NCBI GenBank assembly: GCA_003567685.1
Contig: PWYW01000067.1
Span: forward strand, 1 to 64,000
DNA: 64,000 bases
Direction: 5' to 3'
DNA from: Gammaproteobacteria bacterium
GTDB lineage: Bacteria > Pseudomonadota > Gammaproteobacteria > Xanthomonadales > Wenzhouxiangellaceae
This document shows, piece after piece, positions 41,155 through 51,600 of the stretch. Each line of letters opens with the position of its first letter. Position 1 is the first letter of the stretch. Position numbers and translations under genes: made by a program. The notes beneath the pieces were generated by a model, which worked only from the letters and a program-made list of their open reading frames with translations, did no database searches and was not told where the DNA came from.

Positions 41155-42233
41155 TCCTCCGACTCCGGCGGGCGCAAGTGGTCGGGAATGCTCAGCCCGC
41201 GTTCGCGGAAGAACCGGTAGGCGCCGGGATGCAGCGGTGCCGGCAGGCCATCGAGTGCATTGTCCAGCGACATCGAACGAGTGGCCGCATGGAAGGCCTG
41301 CAAGAAGCCCAGGTGCTCATAAAGCACGTCCAGCAGCCGGTAAACGTGCTCATCGGGTACATCGGCGGTAACCGCCAGCAGGTTGGCCTGGGCAATGGTT
41401 CGAACCGGCTCTGGCTGGTGCGGGTAGCTGTCGGCAGGCAGGTCATGGAAGCGCCAAAGCCCGGGATAGCGGTCATTGATGGCGGCCAGCTGTTCATCGG
41501 TGACCGACAGCAGCACCGCATCACCCCGTCCAGACGCCATGGCCCGGGTGACTGCCCCCACCGGCACGCCGGCCGGCGTGTTCATACCGTCAATCAGCTG
41601 GTTCTGGAAGGCATCGGCGCTGGCGCCATAGCCCTGGAATACCAGGTTGAAGTCCTGATCGGGCGCAAAGTCCAGCGACTCAAGAATATGCCGGTTGGAG
41701 CCCTCGGTACCCGAATAGGCCGCGCCAATCGAAAAGCGCCGCCCGGTGACTGCTTGCAGGTCAGACAGATCGCCGGTTTCAACGAAGCTGCGGCGAATCA
41801 GAAAATGCTCCACGTTCGGCCACAAGGCGGTCACCGAGCGCAGCTCGCTCATCGCCGCCTGCTCATTCAACAGGCCATCGCCTGACCAGGCACGTGCGCC
41901 GTACAGACCCTGAAGGATGGCGAAGGGCGCCTCCCCCGTCCGCATCAGGCGCAGGTTTTCTTCCGAGCCGGCGCTGCTGATAGCGGCCAGGGCCAGGCCA
42001 TGCTCGGGCTCCAGCTGCTGGCGTGTCAGCGTGGCCAGCGCCACGCCCACCGGGTAAAAGGTGCCGCCGGTGGTGGCGGTCGCCAGCAGATAAACCCGGG
42101 ATGAAGCCTGGTCAGGCTCGCCGTCGGTCGGATCCTGGGAACCCAGGGAGAGGAAGAATGGAAGGAACAGGACCAGCAGCAGGCCAACTGGCAACACCAG
42201 CATGGGCCAGAAGGCTGCGGTCCTGGCCGGCAT
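41151..42233 (-). CDS. TAXI family TRAP transporter solute-binding protein
   Basis: LATATTGGTFYPVGVALATL...GSEENLRLMRTGEAPFAILQ; ATGA overlap with the permease. Confidence 0.9.
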   Translation of the reverse strand: MPARTAAFWPMLVLPVGLLLVLFLPFFLSLGSQDPTDGEPDQASSRVYLLATATTGGTFYPVGVALATLTRQQLEPEHGLALAAISSAGSEENLRLMRTGEAPFAILQGLYGARAWSGDGLLNEQAAMSELRSVTALWPNVEHFLIRRSFVETGDLSDLQAVTGRRFSIGAAYSGTEGSNRHILESLDFAPDQDFNLVFQGYGASADAFQNQLIDGMNTPAGVPVGAVTRAMASGRGDAVLLSVTDEQLAAINDRYPGLWRFHDLPADSYPHQPEPVRTIAQANLLAVTADVPDEHVYRLLDVLYEHLGFLQAFHAATRSMSLDNALDGLPAPLHPGAYRFFRERGLSIPDHLRPPESEE

Positions 42234-42294
42234 CAGCCCGCCTGGCGCGGGCGCCGTTCACAGACGCAGAAAAACGCGACGATCGTCGCCGGCA

Positions 42295-42723
42295 TCAGGG
42301 CAGGGAATCGGCCGGACGCAGCCGCGAAGGTTTGACTTCCAGGAACAATTGCGCCGTTTCCGGCGTGGCCTCGTCGTCGCCGTCCACGACAGAAAAAGAC
42401 GCGGTTCGCCCTTCCTGAACACCCAACAGCGTGTCGACCATGGCTTCCCAGCCGTCCTCACCGGGCGTCTCGACTTCAACCGTCAGCCACAGCGTGTCGG
42501 TGGGGGCAAAACGGTCCTGCACCGCCTCGACCGTCAGGGTCAGGCGAAACTGCGGCTCACCCAGTCGTTCCAGCAAGGCCGGCTCGCCGGCCCGGGCAAT
42601 CACGGTGGGCGAACCCGCCAGTTCCCCTTCCAGCCAAAGGCGGGTCTCAACCAGGAACTGGTCTGATGCCAATAGCGGACCGGCCCAGAGGCCGGCCAGC
42701 AACAGCAGCGTCAGACGCCTCAT
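42295..42723 (-). CDS. Exported protein of unknown function upstream of no recognised partner, adjacent to secF
   Basis: Signal peptide MRRLTLLLLAGLWAGPLLA; beta-rich body; 2-nt gap after the secF stop. Confidence 0.55.
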   Translation of the reverse strand: MRRLTLLLLAGLWAGPLLASDQFLVETRLWLEGELAGSPTVIARAGEPALLERLGEPQFRLTLTVEAVQDRFAPTDTLWLTVEVETPGEDGWEAMVDTLLGVQEGRTASFSVVDGDDEATPETAQLFLEVKPSRLRPADSLP

Positions 42724-42725
42724 GA

Positions 42726-43691
42726 TCAGCTGCTCCGGAAACGCTCGGGCAGCACTTCGGTATCCGGCTGGTCTTCGCCTTCTTTCTCTACCGGCATCAG
42801 GTCCTGCTTGGACACACCGAGCATGATGGCGGCATTACCGGCCACGTAGATCGACGAGTAGGTACCCACCACGACGCCAATGATCAGGGTAAACGCGAAG
42901 GCATGGATGATTTCACCGCCAAAATAAAACAGCGCAATCAACACCAGCAGCGTGGTCAACGAGGTCATCAAGGTGCGACCCAGCATCTGGTTGATTGACA
43001 GATTACACAGCTCGACTGGCGTGCCCTTCCGCTTGACGATGAAGTTTTCGCGCAGCCGGTCATAGAGCACAATCGTGTCGTTCAGCGAATAACCGACCAC
43101 CGCCAGCAGCGCGGCCACCACGGTCAGGTCAAAGTTGATCTGCAGTATCGACAGAATGCCGACGACCAGCACGATGTCGTGCACCAGCGCCGCCACCGCG
43201 CCCACGGCAAAGCGCCACTGGAAACGGAACGATACGTACAGCAGCACACCGATCAGCGCGTAGATCATCGCCAGGCCGCCCTGCTCGGCCAGCTCCTGGC
43301 CCACCTGCGGGCCGACGAACTCCACCCGTCGCAAGTCAATGCCGGGTTCCTGCGCCGAAAGTGCCGAAAGCACCTGCTCGCTTAACTCGGCGCCCGACTC
43401 GTCGGCCTGGTCGGCCGGCATGCGCACGATGATCTCGCGCGGGCTACCGAAGGTTTGGACAACGAAATCGTCGAAGCCCTCGTCCGTTAACGCCTGGCGA
43501 ACATCGGACAGCTCAGGCGCGGCCGGGTAGGCCACCTCGATCAAGGTACCGCCGGTAAAGTCCAGCCCGAAGTTGATGCCGCGAACGAAAAGCGATCCAA
43601 TGCAGATGGCAAATACAACAATCGAGATGGCCATGGCCAGCTTGCGCTGGCCCATGAAATTGATACTGGTATTGGCTTTGATGATATCCAT
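42726..43691 (-). CDS. secF: Protein translocase subunit SecF
   Basis: GINFGLDFTGGTLIEV; VGYSLNDTIVLYDRLREN. Confidence 0.97.
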   Translation of the reverse strand: MDIIKANTSINFMGQRKLAMAISIVVFAICIGSLFVRGINFGLDFTGGTLIEVAYPAAPELSDVRQALTDEGFDDFVVQTFGSPREIIVRMPADQADESGAELSEQVLSALSAQEPGIDLRRVEFVGPQVGQELAEQGGLAMIYALIGVLLYVSFRFQWRFAVGAVAALVHDIVLVVGILSILQINFDLTVVAALLAVVGYSLNDTIVLYDRLRENFIVKRKGTPVELCNLSINQMLGRTLMTSLTTLLVLIALFYFGGEIIHAFAFTLIIGVVVGTYSSIYVAGNAAIMLGVSKQDLMPVEKEGEDQPDTEVLPERFRSS

Positions 43692-43703
43692 GCCTGTCTC
43701 CCG

Positions 43704-45563
43704 TCAGATGGCCAGCGACTTGGTGCGCTTCTTGGCGCTGTACACCAGGCTGACCACGCCGCGCGTACCGATGATGGCGGTGAACATCGAGGTGACGATG
43801 CCCAGGCTGAGCGTGACCGCGAAGCCCTGAATCGGGCCGGTTCCGAAAAGGAAGAGCACGATGGCCGCGATCAACGTGGTGACGTTGGCATCCGCAATGG
43901 TCGAGAACGCTTTTTCGTAACCCGATTTGATGGCTGCCTGGGGTGTTGAACCGTTGCGCAACTCTTCACGTATTCGCTCGTAGATCAACACGTTGGCATC
44001 AACGGCCATACCCACGGTCAGCACGATGCCGGCAATACCCGGTAGCGTCAGCGTCGCACCGAGCATCGACAGCAGCGAGACGATCAACACCAGGTTGACG
44101 GTCAGGGCAATGTTGGCGATCAAACCAAAAACCTTGTAGTAAATGGCCATCACGATCAGGACCAGGGCAAAACCGATCATCACCGAGTTGAAGCCCTGGT
44201 CAATGTTGTCCTGACCCAGGCTGGGGCCGACCGTGCGTTCTTCAATGATCTGCATGGGCGCGGCCAGAGCACCCGCGCGCAACAGCATGGCCAGCTGCGA
44301 GGCTTCGGTGGCCGAACCCAGACCGGTGGTCTGGAAGCGCCCGCCAAAAGGCTCACGAGTCACGGCAGCTGAAATCACTTCCTCCACGCGACGCGTCGTC
44401 TGCACCTCTTCGCCATCGACCGTGCGGGTTTCAGGGCGGTGCTCGATGAAGACTACGCCCATGCGATTACCGACATTCTGGGTGGTGTGTTCCAGCATGC
44501 GACGCGCACCCGGGCCATCCAGAGTCACCACCACGTTGGGCTGGCCGGTCTGCTGGTCGAAACCGGCCGCCGCCATGACCAGGTTGTCGCCCGAGGCTAT
44601 CACCGTGCGTGACAGCAGGATCGGGTCGCCGTTGCGCATGAAATACAGCCGCGACTGCGGCGGAATACGGCCGGTGCGCTGGGCTTCGAAGGGATCGTTC
44701 TGCTCGTCCACACCGCGGTACTCGACGGTGGCGGTTGAACCCAGCACGCGCTTGGCCTGGGCAGTGTCCTGCACACCCGGAAGCTGAACCACAATACGGT
44801 CGGCCCCCTGCTGCTGAATGACCGGCTCGGCCACGCCCAGCTCGTTGACGCGGTTTCTCAGCGTGCTGATGTTCTGGCGAAGTGCGGTTTGCTGCAGCTC
44901 GCGCAGAATGTCTTCGTCGATCTCGGCACGCAGGTTGAAGGTTTCCGAACCATCCCGGTCTTCCAGTACCAGTTCGGTGATTTCCCGGTTGATCACCTGG
45001 CGGGCGCGATCGCGATCTTCCTCGGAGCGCAGCTCAACAAGAACATGGCCGCGTTCTGCGCGAACCGAGCGATAGCGCACGTCGGCGCGACGCAAATCGG
45101 TGCGGATCGTGCCCTCGAAGCGCTCGAGTTGCTGGGTGCGCGCAGCATCCATGTCAACCTGCATCAGGAAGTGCACGCCACCCTGGAGGTCCAGACCCAG
45201 CACCATCGGTTCGCCGTTGATTGCTCTAAGCCAGGCCGGGGTCGCGGGCGCCAGGTTAAGCGCCACCACGTAATCCGGCCCAAGCGTCTCGCGCAGCACT
45301 TCGGCTGCCCGCCCCTGGCGATCGACGTTGTCAAACCGAACCAGCATGCGCTGTGGCTCAAACTCGATACCACCGTACTCGATGTTTTGCGCGTCCAGCG
45401 CGGATTCGACTCGGGTGACCATGTCTTGTTCGAGCTCGAAACCACGGATCGACGAAATCTGGACCGCCGGGTCATCGCCGAACAGGTTAGGCAGGGCGTA
45501 GATCGAACCCACACCAATCACGATGATCAGCAGGGCGTACTTCCAGGGGGGAAATCGGTTCAT
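43704..45563 (-). CDS. secD: Protein translocase subunit SecD
   Basis: MVLGLDLQGGVHFLMQVD; GMAVDANVLIYERIREELR. Confidence 0.97.
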   Translation of the reverse strand: MNRFPPWKYALLIIVIGVGSIYALPNLFGDDPAVQISSIRGFELEQDMVTRVESALDAQNIEYGGIEFEPQRMLVRFDNVDRQGRAAEVLRETLGPDYVVALNLAPATPAWLRAINGEPMVLGLDLQGGVHFLMQVDMDAARTQQLERFEGTIRTDLRRADVRYRSVRAERGHVLVELRSEEDRDRARQVINREITELVLEDRDGSETFNLRAEIDEDILRELQQTALRQNISTLRNRVNELGVAEPVIQQQGADRIVVQLPGVQDTAQAKRVLGSTATVEYRGVDEQNDPFEAQRTGRIPPQSRLYFMRNGDPILLSRTVIASGDNLVMAAAGFDQQTGQPNVVVTLDGPGARRMLEHTTQNVGNRMGVVFIEHRPETRTVDGEEVQTTRRVEEVISAAVTREPFGGRFQTTGLGSATEASQLAMLLRAGALAAPMQIIEERTVGPSLGQDNIDQGFNSVMIGFALVLIVMAIYYKVFGLIANIALTVNLVLIVSLLSMLGATLTLPGIAGIVLTVGMAVDANVLIYERIREELRNGSTPQAAIKSGYEKAFSTIADANVTTLIAAIVLFLFGTGPIQGFAVTLSLGIVTSMFTAIIGTRGVVSLVYSAKKRTKSLAI

Positions 45564-45592
45564 AAATACAGCCGTTGGTTATTCGGTATTGG

Positions 45593-45925
45593 TCAGCCTG
45601 CGGCGTCCATGGTGCCCTTCGGAACCACCTGGGCAACCGAGTGGCGCTGCAGCTTGACTTCCATCTTGTCGGCCAGGCGCACGGTGACAAAGCTTTCGCC
45701 CACCGAGGTAATGCGACCCAGCAGACCGCCAGCGGTGATGATTTCGTCACCCACTGACAAGCCAGCCACCAGGGCGCGGTGTTCCTTGTTGCGCTTCATC
45801 TGCGGACGAATCAGCAGGAACCAGAAGATCACGATGATCAGGACCAGCGGAATCAGGCTGGCAAGCATGCTGGGCTCTTGGGCGGCGCCGCTCTGGGCCA
45901 TGGCGCTGGGAATCAGAAAATCCAT
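45593..45925 (-). CDS. yajC: Preprotein translocase subunit YajC
   Basis: FWFLLIRPQMKRNKEHRALVAGLSVGDEIITAGGLLGRI. Confidence 0.94.
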   Translation of the reverse strand: MDFLIPSAMAQSGAAQEPSMLASLIPLVLIIVIFWFLLIRPQMKRNKEHRALVAGLSVGDEIITAGGLLGRITSVGESFVTVRLADKMEVKLQRHSVAQVVPKGTMDAAG

Positions 45926-46038
45926 CTTGGCGTGTTCCTCTCGAACAGATTGATGATTGACTATCCGGCATCAAGTGCCGGTTCAAAGGTCAATGGGGGC
46001 TGGGCCGACCATTTGCAAACCACCAATTATTGCATAGG

Positions 46039-46060
46039 GCCGGCCCGAGTTTGGGCCGGC
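46039..46060 (-). terminator. Perfect 8-bp stem hairpin GCCGGCCC-gagttt-GGGCCGGC abutting the tgt stop codon
   Basis: Stem 46039-46046/46053-46060; adjacent to tgt stop at 46061-46063; no U tract. Confidence 0.5.
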
Positions 46061-47179
<1,119 letters not shown>

Positions 47180-47236
47180 TCAACGTCAATAAACCCCTAG
47201 TTTATCCCGCCCATCCGACAAACCGGTTGCAATCCC

Positions 47237-47283
47237 GTCTCCCGTCTCCCTCAACCTTTCACTTTTCACCTCTCACCTTTCAC
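47237..47283. repeat. Heptamer repeats: 2x GTCTCCC then CTTTCAC-TTTTCAC-CTCTCAC-CTTTCAC
   Basis: Direct reading; last heptamer shares one base with the queA stop codon. Confidence 0.9.
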
Positions 47284-48305
47284 TACCCCAAAAACATCGC
47301 ATCCCCATAGCTGAAGAACCGGTAGCGCTGCTCGACCGCGTGACGATAGGCCGCCAGCACCTTGTCGCGCCCGGCGAAGGCCGATACCAGCATCAGCAGG
47401 GTCGAGCCGGACAGGTGAAAATTGGTGATCATGGCGTCCACCACCCGGAACCGGTAGCCGGGATAGATGAACAACCGGCTGTCACCGACAAACGGTTGAA
47501 GCTCGCCCCCGGCGGCTGCCGTTTCCAGCGACCGCACGGCGGTGGTGCCCACGGCAATCACCCGGCCACCGCGATTTCGGGTCTCAGCCACGGCATCGAC
47601 CAGCGCCGGATCCACGCGCAGCCATTCGGCGTGCATCACGTGGTCTTCAACGCGCTCGGCCCGCACCGGCTGGAAGGTACCGGCCCCGACGTGCAGCGTG
47701 CACTCGGCGCGACGAATACCCAGATCGTTGATCCTGGCCAGGAGTGCTTCGTCGAAGTGCAGCCCGGCCGTCGGCGCGGCCACAGCACCCGGCACCTGGC
47801 TGAAAACGGTCTGGTAGCGCTCGCGGTCGGTCAACTCATCTGCGCGCTCGATGTAGGGTGGCAGCGGCATGTGTCCGTGCTGGTCAAGCAGCGCGGCCCA
47901 GTCCTCGCCCGATTCGATGCGCAACCACCAGAAGCTGTCCTCTCGTCCCAGCACGCGCAGGCGAGCCTGGTCGACCTCCAGCACGGTATCGATAACCGGC
48001 TTGCGATTGGCTCTCAGCTGGACCAGCGCGCGCCCGTCGTCGGCCAACCGTTCAATGAGAATTTCAACCTTGCCGCCGCTGGCCTTGCTGGCAAACAGGC
48101 GGGCCGGAATCACCCGTGTGTTGTTGAACACCAGCAGGTCATTCGGCTGAAGCAGATCGGGCAGATCGCGGAACATCCGGTCGTGCCAGCGCCCGCTGTC
48201 GCGCTCCAGGTGCAGCAAACGGCTGGCCGAACGCTCCGGCAATGGATGCTGGGCAATCAGGGACTCGGGAAGATCAAACTGGAAATCAGCAAGCTGCAGG
48301 GACAT
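47283..48305 (-). CDS. queA: S-adenosylmethionine:tRNA ribosyltransferase-isomerase
   Basis: [61 protein letters not shown]. Confidence 0.97.
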   Translation of the reverse strand: MSLQLADFQFDLPESLIAQHPLPERSASRLLHLERDSGRWHDRMFRDLPDLLQPNDLLVFNNTRVIPARLFASKASGGKVEILIERLADDGRALVQLRANRKPVIDTVLEVDQARLRVLGREDSFWWLRIESGEDWAALLDQHGHMPLPPYIERADELTDRERYQTVFSQVPGAVAAPTAGLHFDEALLARINDLGIRRAECTLHVGAGTFQPVRAERVEDHVMHAEWLRVDPALVDAVAETRNRGGRVIAVGTTAVRSLETAAAGGELQPFVGDSRLFIYPGYRFRVVDAMITNFHLSGSTLLMLVSAFAGRDKVLAAYRHAVEQRYRFFSYGDAMFLG

Positions 48306-48405
48306 GGCGGCGGGCCGGGCCTTCGGTCGGTAACAGGCCCAGATTCTAATCCGGGCCGACCCGGCTGGTTGGCAAAAGCCGCAGCGATGGGGCAGACTTG
48401 AACTA

Positions 48406-48539
48406 TTAACCCGGCAACCAGTCGGGTTGCCGGGTTAATGCCCGGCCGGAACGGACGGGGCCGCGAAGCGAAGGGATTTGCGGACATGTGCCGCAAATGC
48501 CGCGCAACGAATACCGTAGGTATTTCGTTGCCGGTTTAA
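48406..48539. repeat. Hairpin-rich element bounded by imperfect 13-bp terminal inverted repeats TTAACCCGGCAAC ... GTTGCCGGTTTAA
   Basis: Perfect 14-bp stem (48406-48419/48425-48438, loop AGTCG), 8-bp stem (48476-48483/48491-48498), about 12-bp stem with one bulge (48504-48515/48519-48531). Confidence 0.7.
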
Positions 48540-48560
48540 TAAGAACGCCAAGGAGGGGCC

Positions 48561-49571
48561 ATGATGATTGACCTGCACAGCCATTTGCTGCCAGACCACC
48601 TGCCCGATTTCAATCGGGGAGCCAGCACCGCATTTCCCACCATCGAGGGCCAGGGCGACGAACGCCAGATCATGCAGGGCGGGAAGTTCTTTCGCGCCAT
48701 TGGCCGAACGTCTTTCGACATGGCCCATCGCATCGACGCTTATGAACGTCATGGCGTCTCGGTTCAGGTGGTCTGCACCGTGCCGGTGATGTTCAGCTAC
48801 GACCAGCCGGCCCGCCAGGCAGCCGAATTTGCCGGTTTTCTCAACGACCACATCGCCGACCAGGCCCGGCGCTGGCCCGACCGGGTAATCAGCCTGGGCA
48901 CGCTGCCGATGCAGGACACCGAGCTGGCCATCCGCGAGGCCGAACGCTGCGCCCGCGACCTGAAATTGCCGGGCATCCAGATTGGCTCCAACGTGAATGA
49001 TCGAAACCTGGATGATGAAGGCATCGTCGAGATTCTCGCCGCTTGCGAGGCCCTGGGCCTGGCCGTGCTGATTCACCCCTGGAACATGATGGGCCAGGAC
49101 AAGATGCCCGATTACTGGCTGCCCTGGCTGGTTGGCATGCCGGCGGAAGTCTCGCGGGCGATCTGCTCGATGATCTTCGGCGGGGTGTTCGAGCGGCTGC
49201 CCGGGCTGCGCGTCTGCTTCGCCCACGGCGGCGGCGCCTTTCCCTTTACCATCGGTCGCATCGAGCAGGGCTTCAGGATGCGACCGGACCTGGTCGCTCA
49301 TCGCAACCCGGTCAACCCGCGCGACTACATCGGCCGCTTCTGGGTCGATTCGGTCACCCACGACCCGCAAGCACTGCGCTACCTGGTCGACGTGATGGGT
49401 GCTGACAAGGTCATCCTGGGTACCGACTATCCTTTTCCCCTCGGCGAACAGAAACCGGGCGAAGCGCTCACGGCCATGAACCCGACCGCTGAGGAAAACC
49501 AACGTATCCGGTGGAAGAATGCGCTGGACTTTCTTGATCTGCCCGCAGACCGCTTTGGACTGGACCGATGA
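48561..49571 (+). CDS. 2-amino-3-carboxymuconate-6-semialdehyde decarboxylase (ACMSD)
   Basis: MIDLHSHLLPDHLPDFN...HPWNMMGQDKMPDYWLPWLVGMPAE...FAHGGGAFPFTIGRIEQGF...GTDYPFPLGE. Confidence 0.9.
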   Translation: MMIDLHSHLLPDHLPDFNRGASTAFPTIEGQGDERQIMQGGKFFRAIGRTSFDMAHRIDAYERHGVSVQVVCTVPVMFSYDQPARQAAEFAGFLNDHIADQARRWPDRVISLGTLPMQDTELAIREAERCARDLKLPGIQIGSNVNDRNLDDEGIVEILAACEALGLAVLIHPWNMMGQDKMPDYWLPWLVGMPAEVSRAICSMIFGGVFERLPGLRVCFAHGGGAFPFTIGRIEQGFRMRPDLVAHRNPVNPRDYIGRFWVDSVTHDPQALRYLVDVMGADKVILGTDYPFPLGEQKPGEALTAMNPTAEENQRIRWKNALDFLDLPADRFGLDR

Positions 49572-50353
49572 CCGAACTGCATGCTCGACTGATTCTGGGC
49601 GAAGACGCTTTCCGCGTCGATCTGGCGCAAGGCGTTCCGCTGGCCATCCCGATTGGCCCCGATGGTCGACACCCGCGCTTCTTCCTTGACGAACCGGCGC
49701 GCTTTTCGCGCTTTGAAAGCGGTGGCTTCGTTGGTGACGTCCAGGCGGGTGGCAGCTGCAACGTCAGCGCCGTTACCCTTGTGCCCCACTGTCATGGCAC
49801 CCACACCGAATGCGTTGGCCACATCACCCTGGAGCCACTGGATGTGATCGACGTGTGTCCGAGGGGCCTGGTTCCAGCGACATTGTGCTCGGTCAGTCCG
49901 GGTCCGGCCGGCGAGGAGACCACGGTGGGCCCCGGCCCGACCATCCGGGCCGATCAGCTCGACTGGCCGGAATGGTGCCGGGCGCTGGTCATACGCTGCC
50001 TGCCGAACGAGCCGGGCAAGATCGACCGCCACTACGGCCAAAGCCCGCCCTACCCGCTGCTCAGCGTGGAGGCCATGGACAAGATTGTCCGGGCCGGTAT
50101 CGAACACTTGTTGATTGACACGCCGTCCATTGACGCGGCCAGCGATGGCGGCAAGCTGGCCCAGCACCGGCGCTTCTGGTGCCTGGCGCCCGGCGAAACC
50201 CGACCGAACGATGCACGCCGCCACTGCACCATCACCGAAATGATCTTCGTGCCCGATTCGCTCAGCGACGGCCCTTGTCTCCTGGCCCTGTCGGTATCCG
50301 CCCTGCGCGGCGATGCCAGCCCCAGCAACCCCACTCTGTACCCCCTCCAATGA
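49568..50353 (+). CDS. Cyclase family protein, probable kynurenine formamidase
   Basis: H-x-GTH-type motif (PHCHGTHTECVGHI); ATGA overlaps on both sides in a kyn operon. Confidence 0.78.
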   Translation: MTELHARLILGEDAFRVDLAQGVPLAIPIGPDGRHPRFFLDEPARFSRFESGGFVGDVQAGGSCNVSAVTLVPHCHGTHTECVGHITLEPLDVIDVCPRGLVPATLCSVSPGPAGEETTVGPGPTIRADQLDWPEWCRALVIRCLPNEPGKIDRHYGQSPPYPLLSVEAMDKIVRAGIEHLLIDTPSIDAASDGGKLAQHRRFWCLAPGETRPNDARRHCTITEMIFVPDSLSDGPCLLALSVSALRGDASPSNPTLYPLQ

Positions 50354-51600
50354 CCCTTTACGAGCCCGAACCGTTTCCCCAAGCCGGCCACTTCCGCGAC
50401 CGCTTCCGCATCCCCCATGGCCCCGACGGCCGGGATGCCCTGTATTTCTGCGGCAATTCCCTGGGGCTTCAGCCGATTGCCGCCGCCGAGGCGGTGCAGG
50501 CCGAACTTGAGCGTTGGGCCGGGCTGGGCGTTGCCGGCCACTTCGACGGACCGCTGTCGTGGATGAGCTACCACCAGCTGGCCCGCGACGGCCTGGCCGA
50601 GATGGTCGGTGCCAAGCCCGATGAAGTGGTCGCCATGAACTCGCTGACGGTCAATCTGCACCTGATGATGATCAGTTTCTACCGGCCCAGCGGTTCGCGC
50701 ACGAAAATCCTGATCGAACGCGGTGCCTTCCCATCTGACCGTCACGCGGTCGCCTCGCAGCTGACCCTGCATGGCCTGGACGTCGATGACCACCTGGTCG
50801 AACTGGCGCCCCGTCGGGACGGCCTGCTGCACGAAGAAGACATCGAAGACTACCTGGAGCGCTACGGCGAGCAAGTCGCGCTGGTGTTGTGGCCGGGCGT
50901 TCAATACGCCACGGGGCAAGTGTTCGACCTGGCCCGGATTGCCCGCGCTTGCCAGCGCTGCGACACCACGCTTGGGCTCGACCTGGCACATGCCGTGGGC
51001 AATGTGCCGCTGGCCCTGCACGACATCTGCGCCGACTTTGCCGTCTGGTGCAGCTACAAGTACCTGAACGCCGGACCCGGTGCCGTGGCCGGCTGCTTTG
51101 TCCACGAAGGCCATGCCAACCACCAGGGCCTGCGACTGGCCGGCTGGTGGGGGCACGAGGAAAAAACCCGCTTCCGCATGGGGCCGGAGTTCAAGCCCAC
51201 GCCGGGCGCCGAGGGCTGGCAGCTGTCCAACCCGCCGGTACTGGCGCTGGCACCACTGTGGGCCTCACTGAAAGTATTCAGCGAAGCCGGCATGGACCGA
51301 CTGCGTCAGTGCTCAATGGAAATGACCGGCCATCTGGCCCATCAGCTGCAGGAGCGGCTGGACGAGCGGATCGAGATCAAGACGCCGCTGGAACCGCACC
51401 GGCGCGGCTGCCAGCTTTCCCTGAAAGTGCGCGGCCGCCGCGAGGTCGGTCGCCGACTGTTCGAACGGCTGGAAGCCCACGGCGTGGTCGGCGACTGGCG
51501 CGAACCCGACATCATTCGGGTGGCCCCGGTGCCGCTGTACAACACGCTGGACGACTGCAATGCCCTGGTCGACATGATGGAGGAACTGATTGATGCCTGA
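50350..51600 (+). CDS. kynU: Kynureninase
   Basis: YFCGNSLGLQP; LTVNLHLMMISFYRP; DLAHAVGNVPLALHDICADFAVWCSYKYLNAGPG. Confidence 0.96.
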   Translation: MTLYEPEPFPQAGHFRDRFRIPHGPDGRDALYFCGNSLGLQPIAAAEAVQAELERWAGLGVAGHFDGPLSWMSYHQLARDGLAEMVGAKPDEVVAMNSLTVNLHLMMISFYRPSGSRTKILIERGAFPSDRHAVASQLTLHGLDVDDHLVELAPRRDGLLHEEDIEDYLERYGEQVALVLWPGVQYATGQVFDLARIARACQRCDTTLGLDLAHAVGNVPLALHDICADFAVWCSYKYLNAGPGAVAGCFVHEGHANHQGLRLAGWWGHEEKTRFRMGPEFKPTPGAEGWQLSNPPVLALAPLWASLKVFSEAGMDRLRQCSMEMTGHLAHQLQERLDERIEIKTPLEPHRRGCQLSLKVRGRREVGRRLFERLEAHGVVGDWREPDIIRVAPVPLYNTLDDCNALVDMMEELIDA

